A DNA stretch of 64,000 nt, taken from NCBI RefSeq assembly GCF_019236475.1, contig NZ_JAFAIX010000009.1, positions 434,001 to 498,000 of the forward strand, in the 5' to 3' direction. The notes under the pieces are model-generated. The model saw only the letters and a list, made by a program, of their open reading frames with translations, did no database searches and had not been told where the DNA came from. The position numbers were made by a program, and so were the translations under genes. Source of the stretch: Chitinophaga sp. (GTDB lineage Bacteria; Bacteroidota; Bacteroidia; Chitinophagales; Chitinophagaceae). Positions 42,665 through 52,445 of this stretch are shown here, in pieces; positions within the stretch are counted from its first letter, which is position 1; each line of letters starts with the position of its first letter.

Positions 42665-43597
42665 ATGGTTACCCGACGTGTTATTTTCCTCTTGTTTGAT
42701 AGTGTGCACCTGCTAGATCTGGCAGGGGCAGTTACTGTGTTTTATGAGTCGGGCTGCTGCGGCTATCCCTATGAGCTGAAATATGTTTCGCCTTACCGGC
42801 AGCCAGTTTCCTCTGCGGGATTGATGTTCACGCAGGTGGAGCCGCTGGAATCTGTGCAGGTGCAACCAGAAGATATCCTGATCGTTGCTGGTATGGAACT
42901 TTCCCGTTGGAACCGGGCCGATGACCCTCAATGGATTCCTTGGTTAAAACAAGCGGCGCGTACAGGTGCTACTATCTGTTCTGTTTGTACCGCGGCATTT
43001 GCTCTCGCAGCGGCAGGTCTCCTCCATGGCAGAAGCTGTACTACCCATTGGGCCTATACGAAACAATTGCAGGAGCAATACCCGCAGCTCCAGGTGCAAG
43101 AAAACAGGCTCTTTGTAAAAAGTGATCGCATCTATACGAGTGCCGGCATCTCCACCGGCATAGACCTGGCGCTTTTCTTGGTAGAAGAGGACCACGGGCC
43201 CGACTTCGCCTGTACCGTAGCGAAGGATATGGTCATCTACATGCGGCGTGATGGTGCGGCCTCTCAACAAAGCGTATATCTGCAACACCGCCAACATATC
43301 AATCACCAGGTGCACCAAGTACAGGACTATATCACACACCACTTGCATGAGAAATTGAGTTTGTCCGCCCTGTCTGCCTTAGTGTATGCCTCTCCACGCA
43401 ACCTCACGCGTTTATTCAAGGCGGAAACCGGCGTTACTATTGGCCAGTATATCCGGGAACTCCGGGATGAAAAGGCCAAACAGTTGCTGAAAGAAGACCA
43501 CAAAGCTGCTTGGATCGCGAAAACCTGTGGCATCAGCGATGTCAAGCATCTGCGAACGCTTGCCCGCAAAGTGGGTGTGGAGTTGAATATGGCCTGA
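42665..43597 (+). CDS. GlxA-family regulator (DJ-1/PfpI domain plus AraC HTH)
   Basis: Transcriptional regulator of 310 residues. The N-terminal DJ-1/PfpI-like domain (about 1-190) begins VIFLLFDSVHLLDLAGAVTVFYE and holds the nucleophile-elbow Cys in ICSVCTAAFALAAAGLL. The C-terminal AraC domain (about 215-308) has the paired helix-turn-helix LSLSALSALVYASPRNLTRLFKAETGV and the conserved KQLLKEDHKAAWIAK. The exported DJ-1 protein gene starts 66 bp downstream and is the obvious target or partner. Confidence 0.92.
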   Translation: MVTRRVIFLLFDSVHLLDLAGAVTVFYESGCCGYPYELKYVSPYRQPVSSAGLMFTQVEPLESVQVQPEDILIVAGMELSRWNRADDPQWIPWLKQAARTGATICSVCTAAFALAAAGLLHGRSCTTHWAYTKQLQEQYPQLQVQENRLFVKSDRIYTSAGISTGIDLALFLVEEDHGPDFACTVAKDMVIYMRRDGAASQQSVYLQHRQHINHQVHQVQDYITHHLHEKLSLSALSALVYASPRNLTRLFKAETGVTIGQYIRELRDEKAKQLLKEDHKAAWIAKTCGISDVKHLRTLARKVGVELNMA

Positions 43598-43637
43598 TTT
43601 TCCCTGTTTTTGGCCGGATTCGTTCCTGGTACTGCAC

Positions 43638-43645
43638 TAGCTTTG
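43638..43645 (+). promoter_or_regulatory. -7 element (TAGCTTTG) of the exported DJ-1 gene
   Basis: An exact TAnnTTTG match between the GlxA-like gene and the next gene. A TTTG at 43609-43612 is a possible -33 box, though the 25-nt spacer is long. It suggests that the second gene can be transcribed on its own. Confidence 0.45.
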
Positions 43646-43663
43646 TTTTCATAAACCAGTTAT

Positions 43664-44428
43664 ATGAAATATTTGATGATGTGGTTGTTATTGCTGCCTT
43701 TGTTCTCTTTCGCGCAGCAATCGGCCCCGGAATATGTTTGTCCGCCCTGTGGAAGCTGTGATTCCATTATTTTCCATCAGCCTGGCGTATGTCCGCATTG
43801 TGGCATGCAATTAATTCCCAAAGTAGATTCACTGAAGCCAACACCGCCTACTATCTGTTTCTTCCTTTATGATGGGGTAGAAGTATTGGATTTTGCAGGG
43901 CCAATGGAGGTTTTCTCCTATGCGGGATTTAAAGTCTTCACGGTGGCGAAAACAAAGGCACCTATTACCTCGCAACGTATTCTGAAAATCAACCCGGACT
44001 ATAGCATTCAAGATGCGCCACCTGCTGATTATTTCGCTGTATTTGGCGGTGATGATGAAGTGGCCGGCAAGGACCCCGACATTATTCAGTGGATCAAGCA
44101 AAGAGATGCCAGCACTAAGGGTTATTTCTCTGTTTGCACGGGCGCTTTCATCCTAGCGAATGCAGGATTGTTGGATCATTTGACAGTTACCACCTTTCAC
44201 AACAGCATTAAACATTTACAAAACATGCTCCCCAATACGAAAGTATTGGACAACGTACGCTATGTAGACAACGGCCGTATTATTACCACTGCAGGTATCT
44301 CCGCCGGTATTGACGGTGCTTTGCACCTGGTCGCCAGATTGTATGGCCAAGATGCTGCCACTAAAATTGCGAAGCATATGGAATACGATAAGTACGTACC
44401 TGAACAAGGGTTGGTAATAAAGCATTAA
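43664..44428 (+). CDS. Exported DJ-1/PfpI protein with N-terminal metal-binding motif
   Basis: Protein of 254 residues. A signal peptide (about 1-18, cleavage after FAQQ) is followed by a zinc-ribbon-like heavy-metal-binding stretch, YVCPPCGSCDSIIFHQPGVCPHCGMQL (about 25-50), of the sort found next to copper and heavy-metal efflux proteins. The rest (about 60-245) is a DJ-1/PfpI domain with ICFFLYDGVEVLDFAGPMEVF and the Cys elbow SVCTGAFILANAGLL. The combination of periplasmic location, metal motif and DJ-1 fold is unusual. A role in metal or carbonyl stress is inferred. Confidence 0.88.
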   Translation: MKYLMMWLLLLPLFSFAQQSAPEYVCPPCGSCDSIIFHQPGVCPHCGMQLIPKVDSLKPTPPTICFFLYDGVEVLDFAGPMEVFSYAGFKVFTVAKTKAPITSQRILKINPDYSIQDAPPADYFAVFGGDDEVAGKDPDIIQWIKQRDASTKGYFSVCTGAFILANAGLLDHLTVTTFHNSIKHLQNMLPNTKVLDNVRYVDNGRIITTAGISAGIDGALHLVARLYGQDAATKIAKHMEYDKYVPEQGLVIKH

Positions 44429-44430
44429 CT

Positions 44431-44672
44431 CGCTAGCGCAAACGTTCCGCAAAACGCTGGCACAAACGCTCTACAACACGCTGGCTCAAACGTTCCGCAA
44501 AACGCTGGCACAAATGCTCTATAACACATTGGTTCAAACGTTCCGCAAAACGCAGGCTCAAACGCTCTACAACACGCTGGTTCAAACGTTCCGCAAAACG
44601 TTGGCTCAAACGCTCAACAACACACTGGCGTAAACGTTCCGCAAAATGCTGGCACATACCTTCTACAACATG
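44431..44672. repeat. 24/48-bp minisatellite
   Basis: About ten imperfect 24-bp units alternate between two forms (AAACGTTCCGCAAAACGCTG and AAACGCTCTACAACACGCTG followed by four more bases), so the higher-order period is 48 bp. It begins right after the DJ-1 gene. The minus strand is open across it and would encode an eight-residue repeat (RFAERLSQ/RVVERLCQ), but no start signal or family supports translation. Confidence 0.85.
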
Positions 44673-44702
44673 CTGCCGCGATAGGTCCGTACATCCCTAA
44701 CG

Positions 44703-44765
44703 TTCTGTTTCCGCGCGTAGCGCGGAAACAGAAACTCAAAAAAATGATGCCGAAGGCATCATTTT
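44703..44765. repeat. Paired hairpins with three-base loops
   Basis: The first hairpin has perfect 14-bp arms (44703-44716 and 44720-44733, loop GTA). After seven bases the second has perfect 11-bp arms (44741-44751 and 44755-44765, loop GAA) and ends in TTTT. They follow the minisatellite. The same order and loop size is found at 62406-62482. The second hairpin can act as a terminator. From 44766 to 44924 I see nothing else. Confidence 0.8.
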
Positions 44766-44924
44766 CAATAATGCCACGGGGTAAGTATCTAATATCATGC
44801 ACGCTATTCGATCATCCCCACTCTTTTTATCTACTCTACACAATAGGTGTATTTTTTAGCAGTTTGTAATTTTCCTCCTCAAAAATACATAACTTGTTAT
44901 CCTTATATCTTTACTGTACCTTCT

Positions 44925-45662
44925 ATGAAAATTCAGCATGCGATGTTGCTATGCATGGCGTTTGTAATAAATGCCTGCGGCAATGCTCCCCAAAAATCAC
45001 GTACCGGCATACAATTCCCGGATAGCCTCCATTTTATCCTGGAGAAACTAGATCAACTACCAGATAGCTCCAGATCTACTTCCTATAACATGTTTATCCT
45101 GGCTAAAGTCCCGTGGAATAAAGGACATCTTGCCACTTGCCTGGAATCCTCTGATGAGCGGTCTTTCTGCTGGATTCTCCAGGAAACAAATAATACCTGG
45201 CAAGTACTGGATACCCTCAACGATTGGGATGTGGTCAATATGCGCATGGAAGATATTAATGGCGACGGCCTCACAGATGTAATCCTGTGCAGCGCACCCA
45301 CCATGCACGGCAATATTCAACAGTACCCCATGTTGGCGCATGCAGATGGAAGTCTGCATTTACGCCACAACGGCAACGAAGGATTTAATTTACATTTCGA
45401 TACCGCCAGCAGAAAACTACGCTCCTTTATCATTGGTGGCGTTTTCACTACCATCTTCAAAGAAGAATATGCTTGGCAGGGTGATTCCATGGTGCTGGTA
45501 AGAGGCGTGCGTTTTACGCCACCGCAAGACGTATCCAGCCCAGATCCTCTCGAGATCGTTGAATGCTACCACCAGGTAGGCGATTCCACGGTTATCGATA
45601 CAAGTATTACAAACCCGCATGCCCTAGCGATTTACGACACTGCTTTATGGAAATCGTATTAA
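44925..45662 (+). CDS. Lipoprotein of unknown function with calcium-like DxDGD motif
   Basis: Exported lipoprotein of 245 residues. The ATG at 44925 gives a type II signal peptide with lipobox FVINAC (Cys18); the frame is open to 44847. The domain near 90-125 contains MRMEDINGDGLTDVILC, an FG-GAP/EF-hand-like calcium loop as in VCBS-type repeats. No enzyme signature is seen. It is a single gene upstream of the sigma factor promoter. Confidence 0.75.
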   Translation: MKIQHAMLLCMAFVINACGNAPQKSRTGIQFPDSLHFILEKLDQLPDSSRSTSYNMFILAKVPWNKGHLATCLESSDERSFCWILQETNNTWQVLDTLNDWDVVNMRMEDINGDGLTDVILCSAPTMHGNIQQYPMLAHADGSLHLRHNGNEGFNLHFDTASRKLRSFIIGGVFTTIFKEEYAWQGDSMVLVRGVRFTPPQDVSSPDPLEIVECYHQVGDSTVIDTSITNPHALAIYDTALWKSY

Positions 45663-45734
45663 TAATATTTGTACTTTAAAAGCAGGGAATTCCCCTTTAC
45701 ATAAATATAACATACTGACAACTATCCCATATAG

Positions 45735-45742
45735 TAGGTTTG
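45735..45742 (+). promoter_or_regulatory. -7 element (TAGGTTTG) of the sigma/FecR/SusCD locus
   Basis: An exact TAnnTTTG match 20 nt before the sigma factor ATG. The expected -33 position reads CTG rather than TTG. It would give a very short leader. Confidence 0.5.
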
Positions 45743-45762
45743 TGGTGTAATACAGGAACAAC

Positions 45763-46281
45763 ATGGACAACTTGTTGGCTGCCATCAGATCAGGAGATCA
45801 TGCCGCACTAGAACAGGTATACGACGAATGGAGCGGGCGACTGTATGGCTATTTTTATAAAAAAACAGGTTCACAGTATCTCGCAGAAGAACTGGTGCAG
45901 ATAGCCTTTATCAAACTATGGACCAGCAGACATCTCCTCTCTGATGAATGGCCGTTGCAAGTACAACTCTTCCGTATTATGAAAACCTCCCTCATAGATG
46001 TGATCCGAAAGGAAATCAGGGATACCGCCGCTTTCCAGCAATATAAAAGCCATATCACTACCACCAACGCCTATACGCCGGAACCAGCCACAGATGCACA
46101 ACTGCAGGAAATTCACAAGATCATGGATACCATGCCTCCCGTACGCAGAAAAGTATTCCATATGAGCCGCAACCTGGGATTCTCCTACAAACAGATTGCA
46201 TTGCACCTGGCTATCTCGCCCAGAACCGTGGAAAACCATATCGCGCAAGCCTTGAAACAACTGCGCCAACTGCTGCGCTAA
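45763..46281 (+). CDS. ECF-type RNA polymerase sigma-70 factor
   Basis: Sigma factor of 172 residues. Region 2 shows YDEWSGRLYGYFYKKTG and AEELVQIAFIKLWTSR; region 4 shows FSYKQIALHLAISPRTVENHIAQALKQL. It is the type encoded next to FecR anti-sigma and SusC genes in Bacteroidota, activated by substrate import through the receptor. The FecR gene follows after 71 nt, and the SusC gene lies beyond that. It is probably the switch for the 47433-54305 operon. Confidence 0.95.
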   Translation: MDNLLAAIRSGDHAALEQVYDEWSGRLYGYFYKKTGSQYLAEELVQIAFIKLWTSRHLLSDEWPLQVQLFRIMKTSLIDVIRKEIRDTAAFQQYKSHITTTNAYTPEPATDAQLQEIHKIMDTMPPVRRKVFHMSRNLGFSYKQIALHLAISPRTVENHIAQALKQLRQLLR

Positions 46282-46352
46282 AATTTTTTTTACCTCCACT
46301 AGGGGATCTTTCCTTTTCATTCGTATACTCTTTTAAACTTACATCACCTGTT

Positions 46353-47390
46353 ATGGATGATATCCGCCTTCGTCTGCAAAAATATTTCGCCGGAACCTGT
46401 ACTGATGCCGAAAAAGCAACAATACTGGCCCTCCTGGATGAACATCCGGAATTGTTGGATGAAGCCTTCCCTGAAGCTGAATGGGAAACAATTACCAGCA
46501 ATACCATGATGGACGATGCTGCTGCCAGCCGTATCAAAACGGCTATCATGCAGGAAACAGCGGTATCTATGCGTCCCATACACACCCATCGCATCTGGTG
46601 GGCCGCCGCCGCTATCTTACTATTAGTATCAGCAAGCGGCTATTTGTTACAAAAACAACAACCAAAAACAGAAAAAATTATTGCTAGTACCACTATAACG
46701 CCTATACGAAATACCGATACCGTCTGGCATAACAAAAGTTCCGTCATACAAAATCTGACGTTACCAGATGGTTCTAAAGTTTGGCTATCACCAGACGCAC
46801 GCCTCACTTGTCCGATCGCCTTCACTTCTAATCGCCAAGTAACCCTTCAGGGGAAAGCAAAATTTGATGTTGTGACAGACGCACGCCACCCATTTACCGT
46901 TACCGCCAACGAAGTGGTTACCACGGTCCTGGGTACTGTATTTGAAGTGGAAACCGCCGCTGGAAAAGCCACGAAAGTAAAACTGCTGGCAGGAAAAGTG
47001 CAGATAGCGGGCAGTCATCAACAAGTGGCATTTGCACCCATAATTTTATTACCAGGAGATGAATTCCACACCGATGCGGAAAGTAATCACATCCACATCG
47101 CGCGGGCACAAAAAGTTGATAATATCAGACCATTATATGAAAACACCACTGTAGTTACAGATGCGACCTTTGAATTCCACAATGAAAAACTGTACAGGAT
47201 CATTCAAGTGCTGGAGACGCATTATCATGAAAATATAAAACTGTCAGGCATATCACGGAAAGCCACTTTCACCGGAGAGTTCAATAAAACAGAACCACTG
47301 GACAACATCCTGAAAGTACTCGCCGATCTGAATAACCTGACCATACAACGAAACGATAGTACCATCTGTATGGAAACCATAAAAAATTAA
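46353..47390 (+). CDS. FecR-family anti-sigma factor
   Basis: Membrane anti-sigma factor of 345 residues. The cytoplasmic N-terminal part (about 1-80) binds the sigma factor; one membrane helix follows (about 82-98, WWAAAAILLLVSASGYL). The periplasmic part has the FecR motif (LPDGSKVWLSPDARLTCP, LQGKAKFDV, TTVLGTVFEVE, VKLLAGKVQI) and a C-terminal secretin/TonB-like DUF4974 domain (NEKLYRIIQVLETHYHENI). It couples ligand binding at the SusC receptor to sigma release. Confidence 0.95.
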   Translation: MDDIRLRLQKYFAGTCTDAEKATILALLDEHPELLDEAFPEAEWETITSNTMMDDAAASRIKTAIMQETAVSMRPIHTHRIWWAAAAILLLVSASGYLLQKQQPKTEKIIASTTITPIRNTDTVWHNKSSVIQNLTLPDGSKVWLSPDARLTCPIAFTSNRQVTLQGKAKFDVVTDARHPFTVTANEVVTTVLGTVFEVETAAGKATKVKLLAGKVQIAGSHQQVAFAPIILLPGDEFHTDAESNHIHIARAQKVDNIRPLYENTTVVTDATFEFHNEKLYRIIQVLETHYHENIKLSGISRKATFTGEFNKTEPLDNILKVLADLNNLTIQRNDSTICMETIKN

Positions 47391-47432
47391 AACCTAAGCC
47401 AAATTAAACATACCGTCCGCTAATTAAATCTT

Positions 47433-50400
47433 ATGATATTCAGAAAACAACTGTTGCCATTGGCAATACGGCATTGCTATGCCCTGCTATTCATGTGCCT
47501 ACTCACCCTGACAGCCAGGGCGCAGTCGGGCTCCCCTATGGTGAAAGGCGTGATTCATGATGAAAAAGGCCAAGTGTTGATAGGTGTAAACGTGGTAGCC
47601 ACCGAAATGGGAAAAAAGACCGTCACTGGCACCATCAGCGACGACCATGGTATCTTTTCTTTTAAACAACTACCTAAAGGAAAATATACCTTTTCGTTTA
47701 GCCTCATCGGTTATGAGAAGAAAGAGTACCCCGGTTATGAAGTGAGCGCCGACAGCCACATCACGCTGGCAGTGAAAATGAAACAAGAAGATAAATTGCT
47801 GTCGCAAGTACTGGTAGTGGGATACGGTACCCGCAAGAAAGAAGATATTACCGGCGCGGTAAACCAGGCAGGAAAGGAAGTCTTCGAGAACCGCCCTATC
47901 ACCAATGTGGCACAAGGACTGCAAGGCGTAATCCCTAACTTGAATATTACCTTTTCTGATGGTCGCGCTGATAGAGGTGGTACCTTCAACCTCCGTGGTA
48001 CTACTTCTATTAATGGTGGCGGTCCGCTGATTCTGGTAGATGGCGTAGAAGGAGATATTAACCTGATCAATCCGGAAGATGTGGAAAGTGTATCCGTATT
48101 GAAAGATGCTGCTTCCGCCGCTATTTATGGGGCCAGAGCGGCTTTTGGGGTCATTTTGGTCACCACCAAAAAAGGGACGAAAGGAAAAGTGAATTTCCAT
48201 TATTCCAACTCTTTCGGATATAGTTCACCGTTAGGACTCCCACATGTTATAAATGATCCCCTCGCGGCTGCTACTTTGCAAAATGAAGCCTATAAAGGAT
48301 ATGCCGGGATAGATAACTCGGACATGCTGCTGGTGATCGATTACCTGAAGAAACGCCAGGCAGATCCAAGTCTGCCAGCCCTCGGGATTAACGCGTCCAA
48401 TAACACCTGGATTCGTGGTGGCAATACCGACTGGTACAAGGAATTTTATAACGATAGACAACCCTTCGCCAAAAACTTCCTGAGTATTTCCGGTGGTTCG
48501 GATAAAGTGAGCTACTATCTTTCCGGCGGTATCCAAACGCAGGATGGTACTTTCCGCGTAGCCACGGATAAGTATAAACGCTATAACTTCCGCTCCCGCA
48601 TTGATTTGCAGGCATTCGACTGGCTGAAGGTTTTTGCTGGTAGCGAATACGATCAAGGAAAGTATGATGCGCCCAATAAATTTGTAAACGGTGAATTCAA
48701 TGCGTACCGGTATCTCTCTTTATTCGCCAACCCTTATGAAGTAATCAAAACCCCTAATGGTAACTGGACACAAGCGGGTATGCTCACCTTCGGCAGTTTA
48801 CAGGATGGCGGTCGCGAAATCGAAAACCGACAACTATTCCGCAATACCATTGGGTTTAAAGCCAGTTTCTTCGATAATACCTTCCGCATTAATGGCGATG
48901 CTACGATGGTGTGGAACCAAGATCGAGACGACCGTAAGGCCCGCCAGTTGAAGTATGAAGACAAACCCGGTCATATCGCGAACTATTCCAATAAAGATTT
49001 CTACCAGACCACCTTCAATGAAAATATCTACAGCGTTATCAACCTATATGCAGAATATGAAAAGCGGTTTGGTAAACACAATGTCGATGTACTCGCCGGT
49101 TTTAACCAGGAACAAAACAAGTATCGTAGCTTTTATGGTTATGTAGAGAACAACCTCTCGGATAACTACGGATCCCTGAATCTCGCATCAGGACTGGTGA
49201 AGACAGGTGATGATAACAAAGATTGGGCACTCCAAGGTATGTTTTATCGTATGGCCTATAATTTCGACCGGAAATATTTTGTGGAAGCCAATGGCCGTTA
49301 TGATGGTACTTCCCGCTTCCCTTCCAGCAAACGATTTGGGTTCTTCCCATCTGTATCTGCAGGTTGGTTGATGAGCCAGGAAAACTTTTTCAGTGCCTTA
49401 AAACCTGTTATCAATTCCTTCAAACTCCGCGCCTCTTATGGCTCGCTGGGTAATCAGCAGGTTGGCAATTATGCCTATTTCAGCACCATGACGGTATCGC
49501 CCATCACTGCTATTATAGATGGCGCCAAGCCATTGGGTACTTATGCGCCTGGTCTGGTAGCGCGTAGCCTGACTTGGGAAACAGCTCGTACACTGGATTT
49601 CGGGGCCGATATGGGATTGCTGGATAACCGTTTGGAAATAGGAGCTGATTGGTATAACCGTCAAACGATTAACATGCTTACCAAAAGTAAATCCCTGCCT
49701 GCTGTGCTGGGTACCAGCGAACCGCGTACCAATGCGGCCGATCTGAGCACCAAAGGCTGGGAACTCTCCCTTAAATGGAAAGATGAGCGCCAGTTGGGTG
49801 GAAAACCGTTCAGATATAATATCGCTGTTGTACTCAGCGATTACCAAACCACGATCACTCGCTATGATAATCCCAACAAATACTTGGGCGATTATTATGA
49901 AGGCCAGAAATTGGGTGGCATTTGGGGGTATATCACTGAAGGTTTCTTCCAAACGGATGATGAATACCTGAAGCATGCAGATCAACAAAAAGTATCTGCC
50001 ATCCCTTATAAAGTGAATGGTCACCCTATGGCCGGAGATATCAAGTTCAAAGATGTAAATCAGGACGGTGAAATTTATAGCGGTAAATATACCCTCGCAG
50101 ATCATGGAGATCTGGTGATGATTGGTAATTCTACTCCACGCTATTCCTACGGTGTCAACTTAGGCGCTAACTGGCGTAATATTGATGTAAATGTATTCTT
50201 CCAGGGTATAGGTAAAAAAGACTTCTGGCCAGGTGCGGAATCTGGCGTATTCTGGGGATTCTATAACCGCTGGAACCAACCTGTATACGATCATATCCAG
50301 GGCAACTACTGGACGCCAGAACATCCAGATGCCTATTTCCCACGGCCACGGGCATACGAAGCATTCAATAGCAACAACTCGCTGACGTTCCCGCAAACGC

Positions 50401-50660
50401 GCTACTTGCAGCATGCTTCTTATCTGCGCCTGAAAAATGTAAGCATCGGCTATACCTTGCCGGATGCCTTAACCAGTAAGATTAAACTGAACCGCGTACG
50501 CATTTACTGCTCTGGTCAGAACCTCTTTACCTGGACTAAACTATCCAAAGCTTTTGATCCGGAAACTATCGGCGATGAGCCAGATGCGGGTTCCAACGGT
50601 AATGGTTTCGTGTACCCTATGCAGCGTACGTTTACCGCTGGCCTGGACATTAATTTCTAA
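47433..50660 (+). CDS. SusC/RagA-family TonB-linked outer membrane receptor
   Basis: Outer-membrane importer of 1075 residues. After a signal peptide (about 1-30) comes a carboxypeptidase-D-like domain (VKGVIHDEKGQVLIGVNVVA) and the TonB-box/plug region with VLVVGYGTRKKEDITGAV and LRGTTSINGGGPLILVDGV. The barrel fills the rest and ends in an aromatic residue (FTAGLDINF), as expected for insertion. The N-terminal domain can signal through FecR. The SusD partner starts 21 nt downstream. Confidence 0.97.
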   Translation: MIFRKQLLPLAIRHCYALLFMCLLTLTARAQSGSPMVKGVIHDEKGQVLIGVNVVATEMGKKTVTGTISDDHGIFSFKQLPKGKYTFSFSLIGYEKKEYPGYEVSADSHITLAVKMKQEDKLLSQVLVVGYGTRKKEDITGAVNQAGKEVFENRPITNVAQGLQGVIPNLNITFSDGRADRGGTFNLRGTTSINGGGPLILVDGVEGDINLINPEDVESVSVLKDAASAAIYGARAAFGVILVTTKKGTKGKVNFHYSNSFGYSSPLGLPHVINDPLAAATLQNEAYKGYAGIDNSDMLLVIDYLKKRQADPSLPALGINASNNTWIRGGNTDWYKEFYNDRQPFAKNFLSISGGSDKVSYYLSGGIQTQDGTFRVATDKYKRYNFRSRIDLQAFDWLKVFAGSEYDQGKYDAPNKFVNGEFNAYRYLSLFANPYEVIKTPNGNWTQAGMLTFGSLQDGGREIENRQLFRNTIGFKASFFDNTFRINGDATMVWNQDRDDRKARQLKYEDKPGHIANYSNKDFYQTTFNENIYSVINLYAEYEKRFGKHNVDVLAGFNQEQNKYRSFYGYVENNLSDNYGSLNLASGLVKTGDDNKDWALQGMFYRMAYNFDRKYFVEANGRYDGTSRFPSSKRFGFFPSVSAGWLMSQENFFSALKPVINSFKLRASYGSLGNQQVGNYAYFSTMTVSPITAIIDGAKPLGTYAPGLVARSLTWETARTLDFGADMGLLDNRLEIGADWYNRQTINMLTKSKSLPAVLGTSEPRTNAADLSTKGWELSLKWKDERQLGGKPFRYNIAVVLSDYQTTITRYDNPNKYLGDYYEGQKLGGIWGYITEGFFQTDDEYLKHADQQKVSAIPYKVNGHPMAGDIKFKDVNQDGEIYSGKYTLADHGDLVMIGNSTPRYSYGVNLGANWRNIDVNVFFQGIGKKDFWPGAESGVFWGFYNRWNQPVYDHIQGNYWTPEHPDAYFPRPRAYEAFNSNNSLTFPQTRYLQHASYLRLKNVSIGYTLPDALTSKIKLNRVRIYCSGQNLFTWTKLSKAFDPETIGDEPDAGSNGNGFVYPMQRTFTAGLDINF

Positions 50661-50681
50661 AACAGACAATCTCCTGAAGAT

Positions 50682-52424
50682 ATGAAGAAGCTCACCTGTT
50701 GTATATCGCTCTTTTTATCAGTGCTGGTACTGATGAGTAGTTGCAAGAAAGATTATCTCGATAAATCTCCTATTAGCCAGATAGAACCTGGCAAATTCTT
50801 TAATACAGAAAAGGACCTGGAAATCTATACCAATGGCTTTTATGTCTACCTTCCTGGCAGTAATGTTTTCCAGGATGATGGTAGCAGCGATAACGTGGAA
50901 TCCTCCAATAGTAACTTGGTGGCAGGAAAACTACCTGTTCCCAATAGCGCCTCAGAGGCTGGCTGGACATGGGATCGCCTACGCAATATCAACTATTTCT
51001 TGGAGAACTATCGCCGCGCACAGGCGCCAGATACCGTGAAGGAAAAGTACGCCGGTATGGCCAGGTTTTTCCGCGCCATGTTTTATTTTGATAAACTGAA
51101 ACGCTTTGGCGATGTACCCTGGTACAGTACTTCTCTGAATGAGAGCAGTCCTGAACTATATAATCCGCGTACACCACGTAAGCAGGTGTTCGACTCTGTA
51201 TTTGCCGATATCGATTACGCTATCGCTCACTTGCCTACAACCCGCAATGTGAGTAGGGTTAGCAAATGGGCGGCCCTCGCACTGAAGGCACGCGTATGCC
51301 TATACGAAGGCACCTACCGCAAATATCATGATGAACTCCACCTGGATGGAACGGCACCTGATTTATTACAGGCGGCCGTTGACGCGGCTACTGCGCTATT
51401 TAGCAGTGGGTATAAACTCTATAGTACCGGCAATCCTACAAAAGATTACGGGAATATGTTTGCGGCAGATAATGCTAGCACAGATGAATATATCCTGGCA
51501 GAAATATTCGACGGAACATTAGCGAAGAGACATGCTGCCAACGGTGTATTTACCGTATCCACATTGGCGATGCCCGGCTTTACCAAATCCTTTGTGAATG
51601 GCTTCTTGATGAAAGACGGTACGCCATTCTCCGCGGTAGCTGGTTATGATAAAATGACTTTCCTCCAGGAAACCGCCAACCGTGATCCACGTATGGCGCA
51701 GATCATGCGAACACCCGGTTATACCCGCATCGGCACTACGAAAAAATTGGTCCCTGATTTCAGTGTGGCGCAAACCGGCTATCAGTGTATTAAATTTGTT
51801 ACAGGTACCGATCAGGATGGTTATAATACCAATACCAATGACCTACCTGTTTTCAGATATGCGGAGGTGTTATTAATCTACGCAGAGGCAAAAGCGGAAT
51901 TAGGAAAATTTTCCCAGGCAGATGCGGATAAGTCCATCAACCTGATCCGCCGCAGGGCGGGTATGCCAGACTTGAATATTGCAACCATTATTCCTGATCC
52001 GGAAGTAAGCAAACTGTATGCGCATACCAGCGATCCTATTATCTTAGAGATAAGAAGGGAGCGCCGCATAGAATTGGCTATGGAAGGATTTCGTTACCAG
52101 GACCTGATGCGTTGGAAAGAAGGCCATTTGTTGGCAGAGAAATTCCTGGGGATGTACTGCCCGGCTAAAGGGGAGATGGATATGGATGGCGATGGGTTGC
52201 CAGATGTGGCAGTAGTGGACCAGAAACCTACACCGTCGAACCCGGTGGTGCAATATTACATCCTGGGTACCGATCATGAACTGACGGCCGGTTCTCAGGG
52301 AAATATGGTGGTATATCCTCACCAGGTGAAAACTTTCAATGAGAACAAGAATTACCTTTTCCCATTGCCAGTGAATGAAATCTTGTTAAATCCGAACTTG
52401 GTACAAAACCCTTATTGGGAATAA
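50682..52424 (+). CDS. SusD/RagB-family nutrient-binding lipoprotein
   Basis: Surface lipoprotein of 580 residues that caps the SusC barrel. The lipobox is LMSSC (Cys near 21). SusD signatures include AEAGWTWDRLRNINYFLENY-type TPR helices, KWAALALKARVCLYEGTYRKY, FRYAEVLLIYAEAKAELG and the RRERRIELAMEGFRYQDLMRWK block near the C-terminus. Ligand specificity cannot be inferred from sequence. It lies between the receptor and the phosphoesterase in one operon. Confidence 0.97.
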   Translation: MKKLTCCISLFLSVLVLMSSCKKDYLDKSPISQIEPGKFFNTEKDLEIYTNGFYVYLPGSNVFQDDGSSDNVESSNSNLVAGKLPVPNSASEAGWTWDRLRNINYFLENYRRAQAPDTVKEKYAGMARFFRAMFYFDKLKRFGDVPWYSTSLNESSPELYNPRTPRKQVFDSVFADIDYAIAHLPTTRNVSRVSKWAALALKARVCLYEGTYRKYHDELHLDGTAPDLLQAAVDAATALFSSGYKLYSTGNPTKDYGNMFAADNASTDEYILAEIFDGTLAKRHAANGVFTVSTLAMPGFTKSFVNGFLMKDGTPFSAVAGYDKMTFLQETANRDPRMAQIMRTPGYTRIGTTKKLVPDFSVAQTGYQCIKFVTGTDQDGYNTNTNDLPVFRYAEVLLIYAEAKAELGKFSQADADKSINLIRRRAGMPDLNIATIIPDPEVSKLYAHTSDPIILEIRRERRIELAMEGFRYQDLMRWKEGHLLAEKFLGMYCPAKGEMDMDGDGLPDVAVVDQKPTPSNPVVQYYILGTDHELTAGSQGNMVVYPHQVKTFNENKNYLFPLPVNEILLNPNLVQNPYWE

Positions 52425-52445
52425 AACAGCACGAAAATAGAACAC

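Noticed and set aside
44433..44657. 74-codon minus-strand ORF with eight-residue repeats (RFAERLSQ-like)
   Set aside because: It follows from the 24-bp period being a multiple of three. The start lies in the array, with no promoter, and no family is recognised. Kept as a repeat only.
49398..50105. 235-codon minus-strand ORF inside the SusC gene
   Set aside because: It is antisense to the barrel of a firmly identified receptor, with low-complexity Ile/Arg content typical of a shadow frame.
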